Positions 47,827 through 56,359 of a DNA stretch of 64,000 nt are shown here, in pieces. Location: the NCBI GenBank assembly GCA_001570385.1, contig BBYL01000035.1, positions 32,274-96,273 on the forward strand, given 5' to 3'. Positions within the stretch are counted from its first letter, which is position 1; each line of letters opens with the position of its first letter. A program made the position numbers and the translations under genes. The notes below the pieces were generated by a model. The model ran no database searches and had not been told where the DNA came from. It saw only the letters and a program-made list of their open reading frames with translations. Origin of the DNA: Microtetraspora glauca. Lineage in GTDB: Bacteria > Actinomycetota > Actinomycetes > Streptosporangiales > Streptosporangiaceae.

Positions 47827-47985
47827 CTAGACGAGGTCGTCGATGACGCTTCCGCCGTCCGCGGAGGTCCAGCTGTGCGGCGGAAGCTTCTGGTAGCCCC
47901 CGGTGATCCCGAGAAGCTGGCTCTCGTCCAGTTCCGCTCCATCGAGGGCGATGTCGTCGAGCGTGGTGCGGGAAATCGGCTCCAT
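47827..47985 (-). CDS. candidate RiPP precursor peptide for the ATP-grasp system
   Basis: A 52-residue acidic peptide upstream of the ATP-grasp gene. The leader-like half is MEPISRTTLDDIALDGAELD followed by ESQLLGITGG (GG at 29-30), and the C-terminal half begins YQKLPPHSWTSADGG and ends SVIDDLV. Hydroxyl residues (Ser38, Thr40, Ser41, Ser46) and acidic residues (Asp43, Asp49, Asp50) there could form ester crosslinks, with Lys33 as an amide option. The ATG at 47985 is preceded by AAGGA at ten bases; the frame is open to 48030 but the extension is basic and unlikely. Precursor status is inferred from size, GG motif and context. Confidence 0.7.
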   Translation of the reverse strand: MEPISRTTLDDIALDGAELDESQLLGITGGYQKLPPHSWTSADGGSVIDDLV

Positions 47986-48150
47986 TGCGGCCCGTTCCTT
48001 TCGGAGATCTCGGGTTGTCCTCCGCGCCACTGTGCGACAGCGAGCTTGAACCCCTCTAGTGAACGGCTTGGAATTCCCGCCTCACATATCGCGACCGGAG
48101 GTGATCGCCACTGGCCGAGAACCTGATCGTCAGGCTCCGGTTCAGAGGGT

Positions 48151-48171
48151 CCCTTCCGATCGTCGGAAGGG
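48151..48171. terminator. terminator-like hairpin after the secreted protein gene
   Basis: Perfect 9-bp stem CCCTTCCGA/TCGGAAGGG with a 3-nt loop, 22 bp beyond the stop of the minus-strand gene at 48193 and about 165 bp upstream of the precursor peptide. It separates the secreted-protein gene from the RiPP-like operon, which should therefore have its own promoter between about 47990 and 48150. Confidence 0.65.
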
Positions 48172-48192
48172 GGCCGTCCGCCGGTCTTTCTG

Positions 48193-48984
48193 TCAGTCGT
48201 CGTCGAGCTTGGCGGTGACCTTGCTCGCGGGGGGAGCCTTGATGGAGACCTTGCCGCCCCAGTCGGTGAAGCGGGTTTCGACGCTGATCGTCTTGCCTTC
48301 CCAGCCGTTGCTGTCGAACAGGCCCGTGGCCGGATAGGACGTGGTCAGGCGCTGCGGCAGCCCATCACGGTTCATGGTGATGCTGTATTTCGCCACGGCC
48401 GTGTCCTTCGACCAGATCCGCAGCGAGGCGCGGAACCAGGGCGAGATCTTGGCGAGCTTGCCGAACGTGATGGTCCCGGAATAGGTGGTGTGCGACTTCT
48501 TGGCGCTCCTGAGCAGAGTCTGGAGGGTCGCGGGTTCGGCGACGTTCACGATCTGGCCGAACCAGCCGCTGCCGCCGGCGGCCATGCCCTGCGGATCCTT
48601 GTACCAGACCTTGCCCTTGGGCAGCTTCTCGGCGAGGACGCCGCCCGAGGTGTAGCTCGTGGTGCCGATCCGGATCGTCCGTTCGGGGGTGAGCCGAGCG
48701 ACGGCGGCGGCGGCCGGCTCGTCGGACGTGGCACCCGCTTTCGCGCTGATGTCAGAGGCGACGATCCCGGACCTGCCGAACTGGAAGGAGCCGGTACGCC
48801 GCAGGATGAGGACGTTCGTTCCGTCGCCGGTCAGCGTGGTCCGGTCGGTGAACTTCACCCCCTTGCCGGCGACGAACTGGCCTTTCAACGCCTTGATCGG
48901 GTCCGCGGGGGCGGCCTGGGCGGGGGCCGCGGTCACGAACGCGGCGGCCGAGGCCGCCGATATGCCCACGATTACTCGCTTCAT
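48193..48984 (-). CDS. secreted protein, LppX/LolA-like fold possible
   Basis: A 263-residue exported protein with a classical signal peptide (MKRVIVGISAASAAAFVTAA, cleavage after PAQA). There is no lipobox. The mature part is beta-rich: VKFTDRTTLTGDGTNVLILR, KVWYKDPQGMAAGGSGW, LLRSAKKSHTTYSGTITFGK and AVAKYSITMNRDGLPQRLTT. The last motif resembles substrate-carrier (LppX/LprG or LolA-like) proteins, but I cannot confirm the family. ATG at 48984 is the only good start. It is probably monocistronic, with a hairpin downstream. Gap 48985-49169 has only AT-rich, promoter-like DNA. Confidence 0.65.
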   Translation of the reverse strand: MKRVIVGISAASAAAFVTAAPAQAAPADPIKALKGQFVAGKGVKFTDRTTLTGDGTNVLILRRTGSFQFGRSGIVASDISAKAGATSDEPAAAAVARLTPERTIRIGTTSYTSGGVLAEKLPKGKVWYKDPQGMAAGGSGWFGQIVNVAEPATLQTLLRSAKKSHTTYSGTITFGKLAKISPWFRASLRIWSKDTAVAKYSITMNRDGLPQRLTTSYPATGLFDSNGWEGKTISVETRFTDWGGKVSIKAPPASKVTAKLDDD

Positions 48985-49169
48985 CTGGCTTCCTTGACAG
49001 TCCGGTGAGAAGAACAGGGGAATCCTGCCGAGCAGTGATCACGCTCATATCTCGAAATATGCCGTCATTACAGGATTTGGCCGGGCCAAAATAATCGCGA
49101 CAGCGGCCGAGATGAAGCGGATTGCCGTCCTTGATGGCGTGGAGCCGTCAGATGGGGTGAAGTGAACCC

Positions 49170-50885
49170 ATGAGAGGTTGGTTCCGCCGTCTCATGGGTC
49201 GCCATCCCGGGAGGCGCCTCCAAAGGCCCCCAGAAAGACGCCCCGAAAGCCGGTCTGGGAAACGCCTTGGCGGGCGTACCGAGAGTCGCTCAGGAAGGCG
49301 TTCCTTGACACGCCGGCTCCCGTCGCCGAGGCCGATGAAGCGCCGGTCGCTGGGGACCGTCCTCATCGTCGCCGGTTCCGTGCTCGCCGCCGGGGCGCTC
49401 ACCGTGGCGCGGGCGGGACTCCCCGACCTCGCGCCGTACGTGCCCGCGTCCGGTGTGCTCGCGCTCGCGGCCGCCGCTCTGATCGGATGCGGCGGCGGCC
49501 TGGCGGTCGCCCGTACGCGGAGCGAGGGGCGGGGGCCGCTGCGCGTCCTGTCCTGGTGGTGGGTCTTCGCCGGAATCCTCCTCATAGCGCTATCCATGTG
49601 GGCGTCGGTAGCGGTACTCCTCCACGTCGCGGACATGGCGCCGGACCTGGCCAGACGCGTGGAGTTACGCCTTGACGGGGTCAAGACGGGCCTCACCGTG
49701 GGGGCGGGGGCGGCCGGTGCCGTCGCGCTGCTGCTCGGGGTCCGGCGCCAGTGGCTGGGCGAGCGGGCGCAGGCGTACCAGGAGTACGACGCGACTGAGA
49801 AGCGCGTGACCGAGTTGTACGCCAAGGCCGCCGACCAGCTCGGCCATGAGAAGGCGGCGGTGCGCCTGGCGGGGCTCTACGCCCTTGAGCGGGTCGCACA
49901 GGACAATCCGGAACACCGCCAGACGGTCGTCGATGTCGTCTGCGCCTACCTCCGCATGCCGCCGCCCGTACGGGAGGGCGCGCCGGAGGAGCGCAACCCC
50001 GTCGACCAGCAGGAACTACAGGTACGGCTGGCCGCCCAGAGCGTTCTGACGAAGCACCTCCGGCGGACCGACACAGGAACCGACACAGGGACCGACACAG
50101 GGACCGACACAGGAACCGACACAGGAACCGACCATGGAACCGCCATCGGAAAGGGCAGGGGAACCGGTATCGCAACCGGAAGAGGCGCTGAGAAAGGAAC
50201 CGAGGCTCAGCGGCGGCCCGGACCTTTCGCGAGTTTCTGGCCGGGAATCGAGCTCCGCCTTTCCGGTGCCTATCTCGTCGAATTCGATCTCAACTCGTGC
50301 CAGATGGAGGCCGCGGATTTCCGCGGGGCGCGGTTCGCGGGCCGTACGGACTTCGGAGGAGCCGGGTTCGCGGCCAAGGCGGATTTCCGTGACGCCGGAT
50401 TCGACGGCAGGACCTTCTTCGGCCTGGCCGTATTCGACGGCATGGCCGACTTCGGGCAGGCCACGTTCCGCGGCCGGGTGGATTTCGGCTGGGTCAGGTT
50501 CGGGACCAGGGCGGATTTCCGCGAGACCAGGTTCCGTGGCCGTGCGGACTTCGCCGAGGTCGGATTCGAGGGCCTGGCGTACTTCGAGAAGGCCGCCTTC
50601 GCGGGGCGGGCGGACTTCCAGGGAGTCACGTTCGCGGTCATGGCGGGTTTCGACCGGGCCGTGTTCGCGGGCAGGACCCTGTTCGACGGGGCGCGTTTCG
50701 AGGGGGCGGCGTACTTCGAGGGCGCCGATTTCACGCACGAGACGGACTTCGGCCAGGTGCGTTGGAGGCGGAACGCCGGTAGCACCTCGACCTGGCCGTC
50801 GGGATGGGTCGAGATGCCGGACCCCGACGATCCGGACCATGGCTCGCTCGTGCCCGCGCTGCCGGCCGGTGTCCCCGGCGGGTGA
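49170..50885 (+). CDS. membrane protein with pentapeptide repeats
   Basis: A 571-residue protein in three parts. A basic N-terminus (about 55 residues) leads to four hydrophobic segments (about 60-190: GTVLIVAGSVLAAGALTVA, VLALAAAALIGCGGGLAVA, WWVFAGILLIALSMWASVAV, and one near 175). A cytoplasmic helical domain follows (KRVTELYAKAADQLGHEKAA, AVRLAGLYALERVAQDNPEH), a module common before pentapeptide repeats in actinobacteria. After a TDTG repeat linker, about 150 residues form F-centred pentapeptide repeats (ADFRGARFAGRTDFGGAGF) that should fold into a right-handed beta-helix. ATG 49170 is given; ATG 49335 is possible. The function is unknown. Confidence 0.85.
   Translation: MRGWFRRLMGRHPGRRLQRPPERRPESRSGKRLGGRTESRSGRRSLTRRLPSPRPMKRRSLGTVLIVAGSVLAAGALTVARAGLPDLAPYVPASGVLALAAAALIGCGGGLAVARTRSEGRGPLRVLSWWWVFAGILLIALSMWASVAVLLHVADMAPDLARRVELRLDGVKTGLTVGAGAAGAVALLLGVRRQWLGERAQAYQEYDATEKRVTELYAKAADQLGHEKAAVRLAGLYALERVAQDNPEHRQTVVDVVCAYLRMPPPVREGAPEERNPVDQQELQVRLAAQSVLTKHLRRTDTGTDTGTDTGTDTGTDTGTDHGTAIGKGRGTGIATGRGAEKGTEAQRRPGPFASFWPGIELRLSGAYLVEFDLNSCQMEAADFRGARFAGRTDFGGAGFAAKADFRDAGFDGRTFFGLAVFDGMADFGQATFRGRVDFGWVRFGTRADFRETRFRGRADFAEVGFEGLAYFEKAAFAGRADFQGVTFAVMAGFDRAVFAGRTLFDGARFEGAAYFEGADFTHETDFGQVRWRRNAGSTSTWPSGWVEMPDPDDPDHGSLVPALPAGVPGG
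50067..50138 (+). repeat. 12-bp minisatellite in the pentapeptide-repeat gene
   Basis: Five tandem copies of ACCGACACAGG(A/G) and a sixth, altered copy (ACCGACCATGGA) encode TDTG repeated, ending in TDHG. The period is a multiple of three, so copy number can change without a frameshift. It forms the flexible linker between the helical domain and the pentapeptide beta-helix. Confidence 0.9.
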
Positions 50886-50918
50886 CGACCCGAGAGTGAA
50901 CCCGTGGGCGCGGGGTCT

Positions 50919-51251
50919 TCAGGGGCGCTTGGCGACGGTGAGGAGGAACGCGGTGTCCTCCAGCGCCTCCACGCTGTGGCGGGCCTCCGGGATGATCAGC
51001 AGATCACCGGTGCGCCCTTCCCACGAGGTGTCGCCGCTGTGCAACCGCAGCCGCCCGCGTACAACGAACAGGGTCGCCTCTCCCGGGTTCTCGTGCTCGG
51101 CGAGGATGGTGCCGGAGGTCAGGGCGAGCAGGGTCTGGCGCAGGACGTGCTCGTGCCCGCCGTACACGGTCTCCGCGCTGCGCCCCGTCGAGGCGGTCGC
51201 GGCGTGCTTCAGATGTTCGTGAACCAGCGCGTCCAGTGAAATCTTCTGCAT
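50919..51251 (-). CDS. cupin domain protein
   Basis: A 110-residue single-cupin protein: GGHEHVLRQTLLALTSGTIL, AEHENPGEATLFVVRGRLRL and WEGRTGDLLIIPEARHSVEA contain the two cupin motifs with His and Glu residues that can bind a metal. The function (sensor, isomerase or detoxification) cannot be told. The ATG at 51251 starts MQKISLDALV; the upstream open frame is unlike a protein. No Shine-Dalgarno is obvious, so it may be leaderless. It is divergent from the DedA gene at 51325, with a 73-bp shared promoter region. Confidence 0.82.
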   Translation of the reverse strand: MQKISLDALVHEHLKHAATASTGRSAETVYGGHEHVLRQTLLALTSGTILAEHENPGEATLFVVRGRLRLHSGDTSWEGRTGDLLIIPEARHSVEALEDTAFLLTVAKRP

Positions 51252-51324
51252 GAGAATCAGTGTGCCAGCGGAGTGTTCCGCCCGTCGGCAGGGCCCTTGA
51301 GCTGCGCGGTCATAGAGTGCTCGC

Positions 51325-51951
51325 ATGGGCCCACCGCTGCCCGGCCCACTGGCCGACCTGGCTCCCCTGCTGCACAAGTACGGCTACGCCGCTGTCGGGG
51401 GGCTCATCGCGCTTGAGGATTTCGGCATCCCCGTGCCGGGCGAGGCGATCCTCATCGCGGCCGCGGTCTACGCGGGAGCCGGGCACCTGAACATCTTCTT
51501 CGTGGGCATCGTCGCGGTGGCGGCCGCCATCGTCGGCGACAACATCGGCTATCTGATCGGCCGGTTCGGGGGCCGAAGACTGATCCACCGCTGGGGCCGC
51601 TACATCCTGATCACACCGGAGCGCTTCCACACGGCGGAGAGGTTCTTCCTCCGCCACGGAGGCAAGATCGTGGTGATCGCCCGCTTCGTCGAGGGGCTAC
51701 GCCAGGTCAACGGCATCGTCGCCGGAACCACCGGGATGCCGTGGCGGCGTTTCCTCATGTTCAACGCCATCGGCGCGGTTCTGTGGGTCGGCCTGTGGGG
51801 AAGTGTGGCCTACTTCGCGGGGAAGAAGATCGGCGTCATCTACAGCGTGATCGAGCGCTACCAGAACTACGCCTGGATCGTGCTCGCCGTCGCGGTCACG
51901 GCCTTCGTCGCGTGGCGCGTGGTGCGCCACAGGCGGCGGCACGGCGCGTGA
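51325..51951 (+). CDS. DedA family membrane protein
   Basis: A 208-residue integral membrane protein of the DedA/SNARE-associated superfamily. The N-terminal GGLIALEDFGIPVPGEAILI includes the conserved acidic-Pro-Gly-Glu loop. The middle region is FRHGGKIVVIARFVEGLRQV with GIVAGTTGMPWRRFLMFNAI, the conserved F.R..PG-like signature. Members flip undecaprenyl phosphate or other lipids across the membrane, but which lipid is not predictable. The ATG at 51325 is the only early start. It is divergent from the cupin gene and followed by an acetyltransferase gene. Confidence 0.92.
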   Translation: MGPPLPGPLADLAPLLHKYGYAAVGGLIALEDFGIPVPGEAILIAAAVYAGAGHLNIFFVGIVAVAAAIVGDNIGYLIGRFGGRRLIHRWGRYILITPERFHTAERFFLRHGGKIVVIARFVEGLRQVNGIVAGTTGMPWRRFLMFNAIGAVLWVGLWGSVAYFAGKKIGVIYSVIERYQNYAWIVLAVAVTAFVAWRVVRHRRRHGA

Positions 51952-52021
51952 CCTCGGAATTCGGTTGCGTGCCGTACGGGATCGACGTGACGATCTCGGA
52001 ATGGACGAGAGACGCCAGGTC

Positions 52022-52708
52022 ATGGCGAACGCGGTCAGCTACGTCGAAGGTGTCAGGGACGGACGTCCCTGGGCGGACATGGTCGAGGTGGTCGGGCCGG
52101 ATCCGGTCGAGGTCATCATGTCCGGCATGCGCGGCTGGGCCGTCTCGGCTCCCCCGGAGCTGTCGGAAGAGCTGCTGGCACGGGGTGCCCGGTTGCTGCG
52201 GCACGCCCATGTCATGTTCTTCGACCTGAAGGACGCGGACCCGGCCGAAGTGGAAGCGCCCGAAGGGTTCCGGTTCGTACCGTGCGACCGCGATCCGGAG
52301 CAGGTGTTCCCCGCGGTGCGCGCGGCCTACCCGCCCGGACATCCCGATCACCGGTCGGACCGGGATGTGGAGCGGGAGCGCGAGGAGCTGACCAAGCTCC
52401 TGGAGGGACGGTTGATCGGGCAGGTCCTTCCCTGCAGCGTCCTGGTCGTGGACGCCGATGACACGGTGGTCGCCGGAGTCGTCGTCAACGACATGCGCGG
52501 CCAGCCGTGGATCTCGCAGGTGTTCCGGCATCCGGTCAGCGGGCCTCGCGGGATCGGCGCGCTCGCCCTGCGAGCCGTTCAGGTACGGGCCGCCCGAGAC
52601 GGGCTCGCCGGCCTGGGGCTGGCGGTCTCGCACACCAACCCCGCCAGAAGGATCTACGACAGGCTCGGATTCGTGGTGACCGAGACCTCGATGACCGTGG
52701 TCGTGTGA
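52022..52708 (+). CDS. GNAT family N-acetyltransferase
   Basis: About 228 residues. The C-terminal half is a GNAT core: VLVVDADDTVVAGVVVNDMR, ISQVFRHPVSGPRGIGALAL (acetyl-CoA pyrophosphate loop PRGIGALAL), and LAVSHTNPARRIYDRLGFVV at the end. The N-terminal half (EVVGPDPVEVIMSGMRGWAV, LRHAHVMFFDLKDADPAEVE) is probably a degenerate second GNAT-like unit. The substrate is unknown. The start is uncertain: ATG 52022, ATG 52001 and TTG 51965 are in frame and no ribosome binding site clearly decides. Confidence 0.8.
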   Translation: MANAVSYVEGVRDGRPWADMVEVVGPDPVEVIMSGMRGWAVSAPPELSEELLARGARLLRHAHVMFFDLKDADPAEVEAPEGFRFVPCDRDPEQVFPAVRAAYPPGHPDHRSDRDVEREREELTKLLEGRLIGQVLPCSVLVVDADDTVVAGVVVNDMRGQPWISQVFRHPVSGPRGIGALALRAVQVRAARDGLAGLGLAVSHTNPARRIYDRLGFVVTETSMTVVV

Positions 52709-52854
52709 CCCCGCCCGCCCCGGACCGCGGGTAGGGCGTCAGGGTAAAGGTCGCGCTACCCCCGCTCCATTTGCCCGTTGAGGCACGTCAGCCCGCGATG
52801 ACCTGTATGTACGCTTCGGAAAACTGGGTCATCCAGGCGTACGGGGGCATCGTC

Positions 52855-53997
52855 ATGGCTTTCGAACTGCCCGATCTCAGGGAACTGGCGACCTTCGGCG
52901 ACGACGTGGGGGTGGTGTCGCTCTACACGACGATGGAGCCCGGCACGACGGCGTGGCAGGTCCGGGCGCGCAACGAGATCGCCGCGCTGCGCCGGGACCT
53001 GGCCCGGCATGTCGACAAGGACCTGGCCAAGCTGGTCCTCGCCCGGTTGGACGTGCTCGAACCCCGGATCGACCAGCTCCTCAACCCGACGGAACCCGGT
53101 CTGGGACGCGCTCTGTTCGCCCAGGTGGCAGGCGATGAGGTGCGCACCTTGTGGGTGCAGCTCCCGGTCGGGGACCTGGCCGTCCTTGAGCCGAACGCCT
53201 ACCTGCGCCCCTGGGTCACCGCCGTCGAGGAGGGCGCCCCCGCGGGGGTCGTCATGGTGGGACGCGACGGTGTCCGGCTGGTGGACTGCCGTTACGGGCT
53301 GGCGGAGGAACTCGAACCGATCGGGTTCGACCTGGACACCGAGGACTGGCGCAGGAAGCGCGGCCCCGCCACGCCCGGACTCTCGCGCCGCGCCGTCGAC
53401 CAGCACGACCGTTTCGAGCAGCGGATCGACGAGCACCTGATCAGGTTCCTGCGTACGGTGGCCCCGCGCGTGGCCGAGCAGGCGGAGGGGAACGACTGGC
53501 AGGCCGTCCTGCTCGCGGGTGATCCCAGGGCGACCGATGTGCTCGGCGAGGCCATGCCCATGGGCCGGGACACCGTCCTGCTCGACGCCATCATCGACCC
53601 CGCCCTCTCACCCGCGGAGGTCCTGGCGTACGTACGCCCCACCTTCACCGAGGTCCGTACCAGGCGTGACGCCGCACTGGTGGAACGGGCCCGCGAGCTG
53701 GCGCTGTCGGGCGGCAACGGGGTGCTCGGTCTCGGCGACACGCTCGCCATGCTGCGCGCGGGTCGCGTCGAGCACCTGCTTCTCGACGCGGCGGGGGAGT
53801 GGAAGGCCGCCACCGCTGTGGACGCGGGCGCCGCGCCCATCGCCGCCGAGCTCGTGGAGGAGGGCACGACGGACGACCTGGGCGAGCGCATGATCGAGCT
53901 GGCCCTGGAGCACGCAACCAAGGTCACGATGCTGGGCCCCGAAGCCGCGGCCGGACTCGCCCAGGAGGGCGGAGTGGCCGCACTGCTGCGCTGGTGA
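52855..53997 (+). CDS. VLRF1/aeRF1-type release-factor-like protein
   Basis: A 380-residue cytoplasmic protein of the archaeal-eukaryotic release factor 1 superfamily (actinobacterial VLRF1 branch). It starts MAFELPDLRELATFGDDVGV with VSLYTTMEPGTTAW, then the domain 2/3-like LRPWVTAVEEGAPAGVVMVG, RRAVDQHDRFEQRIDEHLI and VLLAGDPRATDVLGEAMPMG, typical of the peptide-release fold. Family members are proposed to free peptides from stalled ribosomes. ATG 52855 fits the conserved N-terminus; the 28 codons upstream do not. A stem-loop follows before the convergent PPOX gene. Confidence 0.78.
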   Translation: MAFELPDLRELATFGDDVGVVSLYTTMEPGTTAWQVRARNEIAALRRDLARHVDKDLAKLVLARLDVLEPRIDQLLNPTEPGLGRALFAQVAGDEVRTLWVQLPVGDLAVLEPNAYLRPWVTAVEEGAPAGVVMVGRDGVRLVDCRYGLAEELEPIGFDLDTEDWRRKRGPATPGLSRRAVDQHDRFEQRIDEHLIRFLRTVAPRVAEQAEGNDWQAVLLAGDPRATDVLGEAMPMGRDTVLLDAIIDPALSPAEVLAYVRPTFTEVRTRRDAALVERARELALSGGNGVLGLGDTLAMLRAGRVEHLLLDAAGEWKAATAVDAGAAPIAAELVEEGTTDDLGERMIELALEHATKVTMLGPEAAAGLAQEGGVAALLRW

Positions 53998-54031
53998 CGG
54001 CACCGAAGCATCGGTGATGGCCGGCGGGTCC

Positions 54032-54066
54032 TCGACACCTGTGAACCGGCCGGTGCCCGGTGTCGA
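54032..54066. terminator. terminator-like stem-loop between convergent genes
   Basis: An 8-bp outer stem TCGACACC/GGTGTCGA (54032-54039, 54059-54066) encloses the palindrome CCGGCCGG. A smaller hairpin, CACCGA-AGCA-TCGGTG (54001-54016), directly follows the VLRF1 stop. Their location between the converging VLRF1 and PPOX genes supports a transcription end. Confidence 0.45.
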
Positions 54067-54113
54067 TCAACGGCGTCGTGTGACCCGCTCGCGCCCGTCC
54101 GCCGCCGGAAAGG

Positions 54114-54494
54114 TCAAGAAGGCAGGGTGATGCGCACGCCGACGGAGCCGGCGCGGCCACGGCGGATCATGCTTCCCCAGATGCTCAGCCTGCCGATCAG
54201 CCCGTACTTCTCGATCACCAGTCGGCGCACGTGGTCGCTCTGTTCGGGCGGCAGTACCTCGGCCCTGGCCGCCACCGGTTCACCGCGCAGCTTGCCGCGC
54301 ATGTCGCATGGGGCCACCGTCACGTCCGGATTTCGCCGGATGCGCTTCACCTTGCCGGAGTCGTTGGCCGTCCAGACGACCAGGGCGTCGCCGTCGCGGG
54401 TCACCCAGACCGGTGTCGCGACCGGAGTCCCGTCCCGGCGGAATGTCACGACCGACACGTACTGTTCGGCGCCGAGTCGCTCAACGGATGTCAT
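54114..54494 (-). CDS. PPOX-class F420-dependent oxidoreductase
   Basis: A 126-residue split-barrel flavin/deazaflavin protein. It reads LGAEQYVSVVTFRRDGTPVA, TPVWVTRDGDALVVWTANDS, GKVKRIRRNPDVTVAPCDMR and GKLRGEPVAARAEVLPPEQS. The TPVWV and GK.KRIR.NP motifs are usual in actinobacterial F420-dependent members (family TIGR03666-like). It would reduce or bind F420-linked substrates in the cytoplasm. ATG 54494 begins the conserved part. It is a single gene next to a decayed insertion sequence. Confidence 0.88.
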   Translation of the reverse strand: MTSVERLGAEQYVSVVTFRRDGTPVATPVWVTRDGDALVVWTANDSGKVKRIRRNPDVTVAPCDMRGKLRGEPVAARAEVLPPEQSDHVRRLVIEKYGLIGRLSIWGSMIRRGRAGSVGVRITLPS

Positions 54495-54639
54495 GGCCGC
54501 ACCCTACGCGGGCGGCGAGCGCCAGGAACTGTTCGGCCTTGTCAGCGAGAGGGAACCACCGGTGAAAACGTCGAGATCGGGCAGCCCACGTGCAAGATAC
54601 AACCCCTTCCCGCTCTGTAAGGGGGTCGATCGGCCAAGG

Positions 54640-55680
54640 CGCCCTAGGGCGCGTATTTGGTTGTGATCAAGGGATGGTCCGGGTGAGGTCTTTGATCCAG
54701 ATCATCGCGGCGCGAAGGTGGAGGCCCGGCGAGGTGGCTATCAGGGGTCTTGTCGTAGCGGGTGGCGATGCCTCGCCAGGCCTTCAGCTTGTTGATCAGG
54801 CGCTCGACGGTGTTCCGCTCCTTGCAGAGGTCGGCGTCGTGGCTGACGGGTCGGCCGCCCTTGCTGCCCTTCTTCTTCCGGTTGGCGGCCTGGTCCCTCT
54901 TCTCCGGGATGACCGCCTCGATATGGCGTTTTCGCAGATAAGCGTGGTTGCCGCGGGACGAGTAGGCCTTGTCGGCGGCGACCGCGCCGGGTCGGGTGCG
55001 GGGACGGCCGACCGGCCCCCTGACCCGTACCTTCTCCAGCACGGGATGAACTGCGGACTGTCCGCGGCCTGCCCCGCGGTCAGGACGAACGCCAGCGGGC
55101 GGCACTTGCGGTCGGCGGCGAGGTGGGTCTTGCTGGTCTGCCCGCCCCTCGATCGTCCGAGCAGGGCGGCTTTCAGCCGGAGTTTGTGCCGGCGCCGGAT
55201 GCGTCGCCGTTCTTCCCCTTCAGGGTCGCCTCCGGCGTTCTGCCCGTCCTGTCCTTCTTCCGGGCCGCCCCCTTTTGCCGGGCCTTCTCCTCCTGCTCGG
55301 CGGCCTTCTCCAGGGCGGTGACGACGTCCTGGCTGAGATGCATCCCGGCGGCATCGTGGTGGGCGGGGGCGGTGGTGGAGTCCACGCTGACGAGGGACAC
55401 GTCCACCTCACCGCGTTTCGCGGCTTCCGCGATCAGGCCCTCCAGCAGGGCTTCGAAGACGCCGGCGTCCCTCCACTGCCGGAAGCGGTTGTGGACGGTC
55501 GGCCAGGCGCCGAACTCCTTCGGCATCTCCCGCCACTGCGCGCCCGTCTTGAACCGCCAGAGCACGCCCTCGAACTGCTGTCGCAGCCGCTCAGGGTACG
55601 GGCCGAACCCGCCTATTGGCAGGTAAGGCTCGATGAACTCCCACTCTTCGTCCGTCAGTTGGACCCTCGTCACACGAGAC
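54640..55680 (-). mobile_element. decayed IS5-family insertion sequence
   Basis: One transposase gene occupies nearly all of this span, with edges set by the coding remnant since I could not fix terminal inverted repeats or target duplications. A second, shorter remnant of the same type is at 4805-5078. It lies between the PPOX and MepB genes. Confidence 0.7.
54667..55673 (-). pseudogene. IS5-family transposase, broken by frameshifts
   Basis: Reading from ATG 55673, the first part is VQLTDEEWEFIEPYLPIGGF, LRQQFEGVLWRFKTGAQWRE and VSLVSVDSTTAPAHHDAAGM (first catalytic Asp), ending at 55173. A second frame gives RRHKLRLKAALLGRSRGGQT with TSKTHLAADRKCRPLAFVLT, then a one-base deletion near 55046 shifts to HPVLEKVRVRGPVGRPRT, AADKAYSSRGNHAYLRKRHI (second Asp) and ERNTVERLINKLKAWRGIAT (catalytic Glu). 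A last shift near 54727 leads to RAAMIWIKDLTRTIP-stop. The first change may be the programmed shift of two-frame IS5 elements, but the other two are lesions, so the copy is inactive. Confidence 0.82.
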
Positions 55681-55722
55681 GATCTACCGGATCAGGACCC
55701 GCGACAAGGGCGAATCCCACAC

Positions 55723-56253
55723 CTACGGGTGGTAGAGGGCTTGGGCACGCGCCATGTCGACAGGCCTGTCCTCCGTGAAATACAGGAAGTAGTTCACCTG
55801 CCATGCCTGAGTGCTGCGTGCCTGACGATTGGTCGTGGTCACCCATGGCGGGTAGACGCGGAAGCCTCGCTTCCCGCCGGAGCCGTCCCGAGACACGATG
55901 CCGCGTTCGCACAGCACCTCTCGCGGGAACACGAACTGTCCGAAGTGTCCGCTATCGCGGCTGCTGATGACGAAGAGATCAATCCCTTCATCGGCATCGA
56001 AGGGTCGGATCGGGCCTTCTGCGGATCGCTGCCACACGGTGACGAACTGGCCGGCCTTCGTCGGGGTGGTCTTGGCCACGCGGAACCTGACCGACAACCC
56101 GTCGATCGTGATCCCGTGAGCTGCGTACTCGGCGCTCTCCGGTTCGGGCACCGGCTGTGAGCAAAGAAAGCCACTCGGGTCGTACACCAGTGTCTTCGCC
56201 GCCAGCAGGTCATCGTGAAGCCCCGCCCACGGCTGATCGGCCGCCATCCTCAC
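55723..56253 (-). CDS. MepB family protein
   Basis: A 176-residue cytoplasmic protein: VYDPSGFLCSQPVPEPESAE, YAAHGITIDGLSVRFRVAKT with TPTKAGQFVTVWQRS, FDADEGIDLFVISSRDSGHF and GKRGFRVYPPWVTTTNRQAR. This is the MepB family, first seen in the Staphylococcus mepRAB operon, with unknown activity; the fold may be nuclease-like. GTG 56253 and ATG 56247 are both possible starts. It is a single gene between the IS remnant and the CU044_5270 gene. The gap 56254-56359 has nothing that I can support. Confidence 0.85.
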   Translation of the reverse strand: MRMAADQPWAGLHDDLLAAKTLVYDPSGFLCSQPVPEPESAEYAAHGITIDGLSVRFRVAKTTPTKAGQFVTVWQRSAEGPIRPFDADEGIDLFVISSRDSGHFGQFVFPREVLCERGIVSRDGSGGKRGFRVYPPWVTTTNRQARSTQAWQVNYFLYFTEDRPVDMARAQALYHP

Positions 56254-56359
56254 ATCCTGCCATCACGCCCGCCGCCCACTGCCGAGTGATCGCGGTCGCT
56301 CGGGGCTGCTGTCTGGCTCCGGATCCAACTAAACCCGTGATCCCCACTCGATACAGGCC

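Noticed and set aside
50067..50138. Possible CRISPR-like array
   Set aside because: The 12-bp units are contiguous with no spacers and are in frame inside a gene; no cas gene is present in the window.
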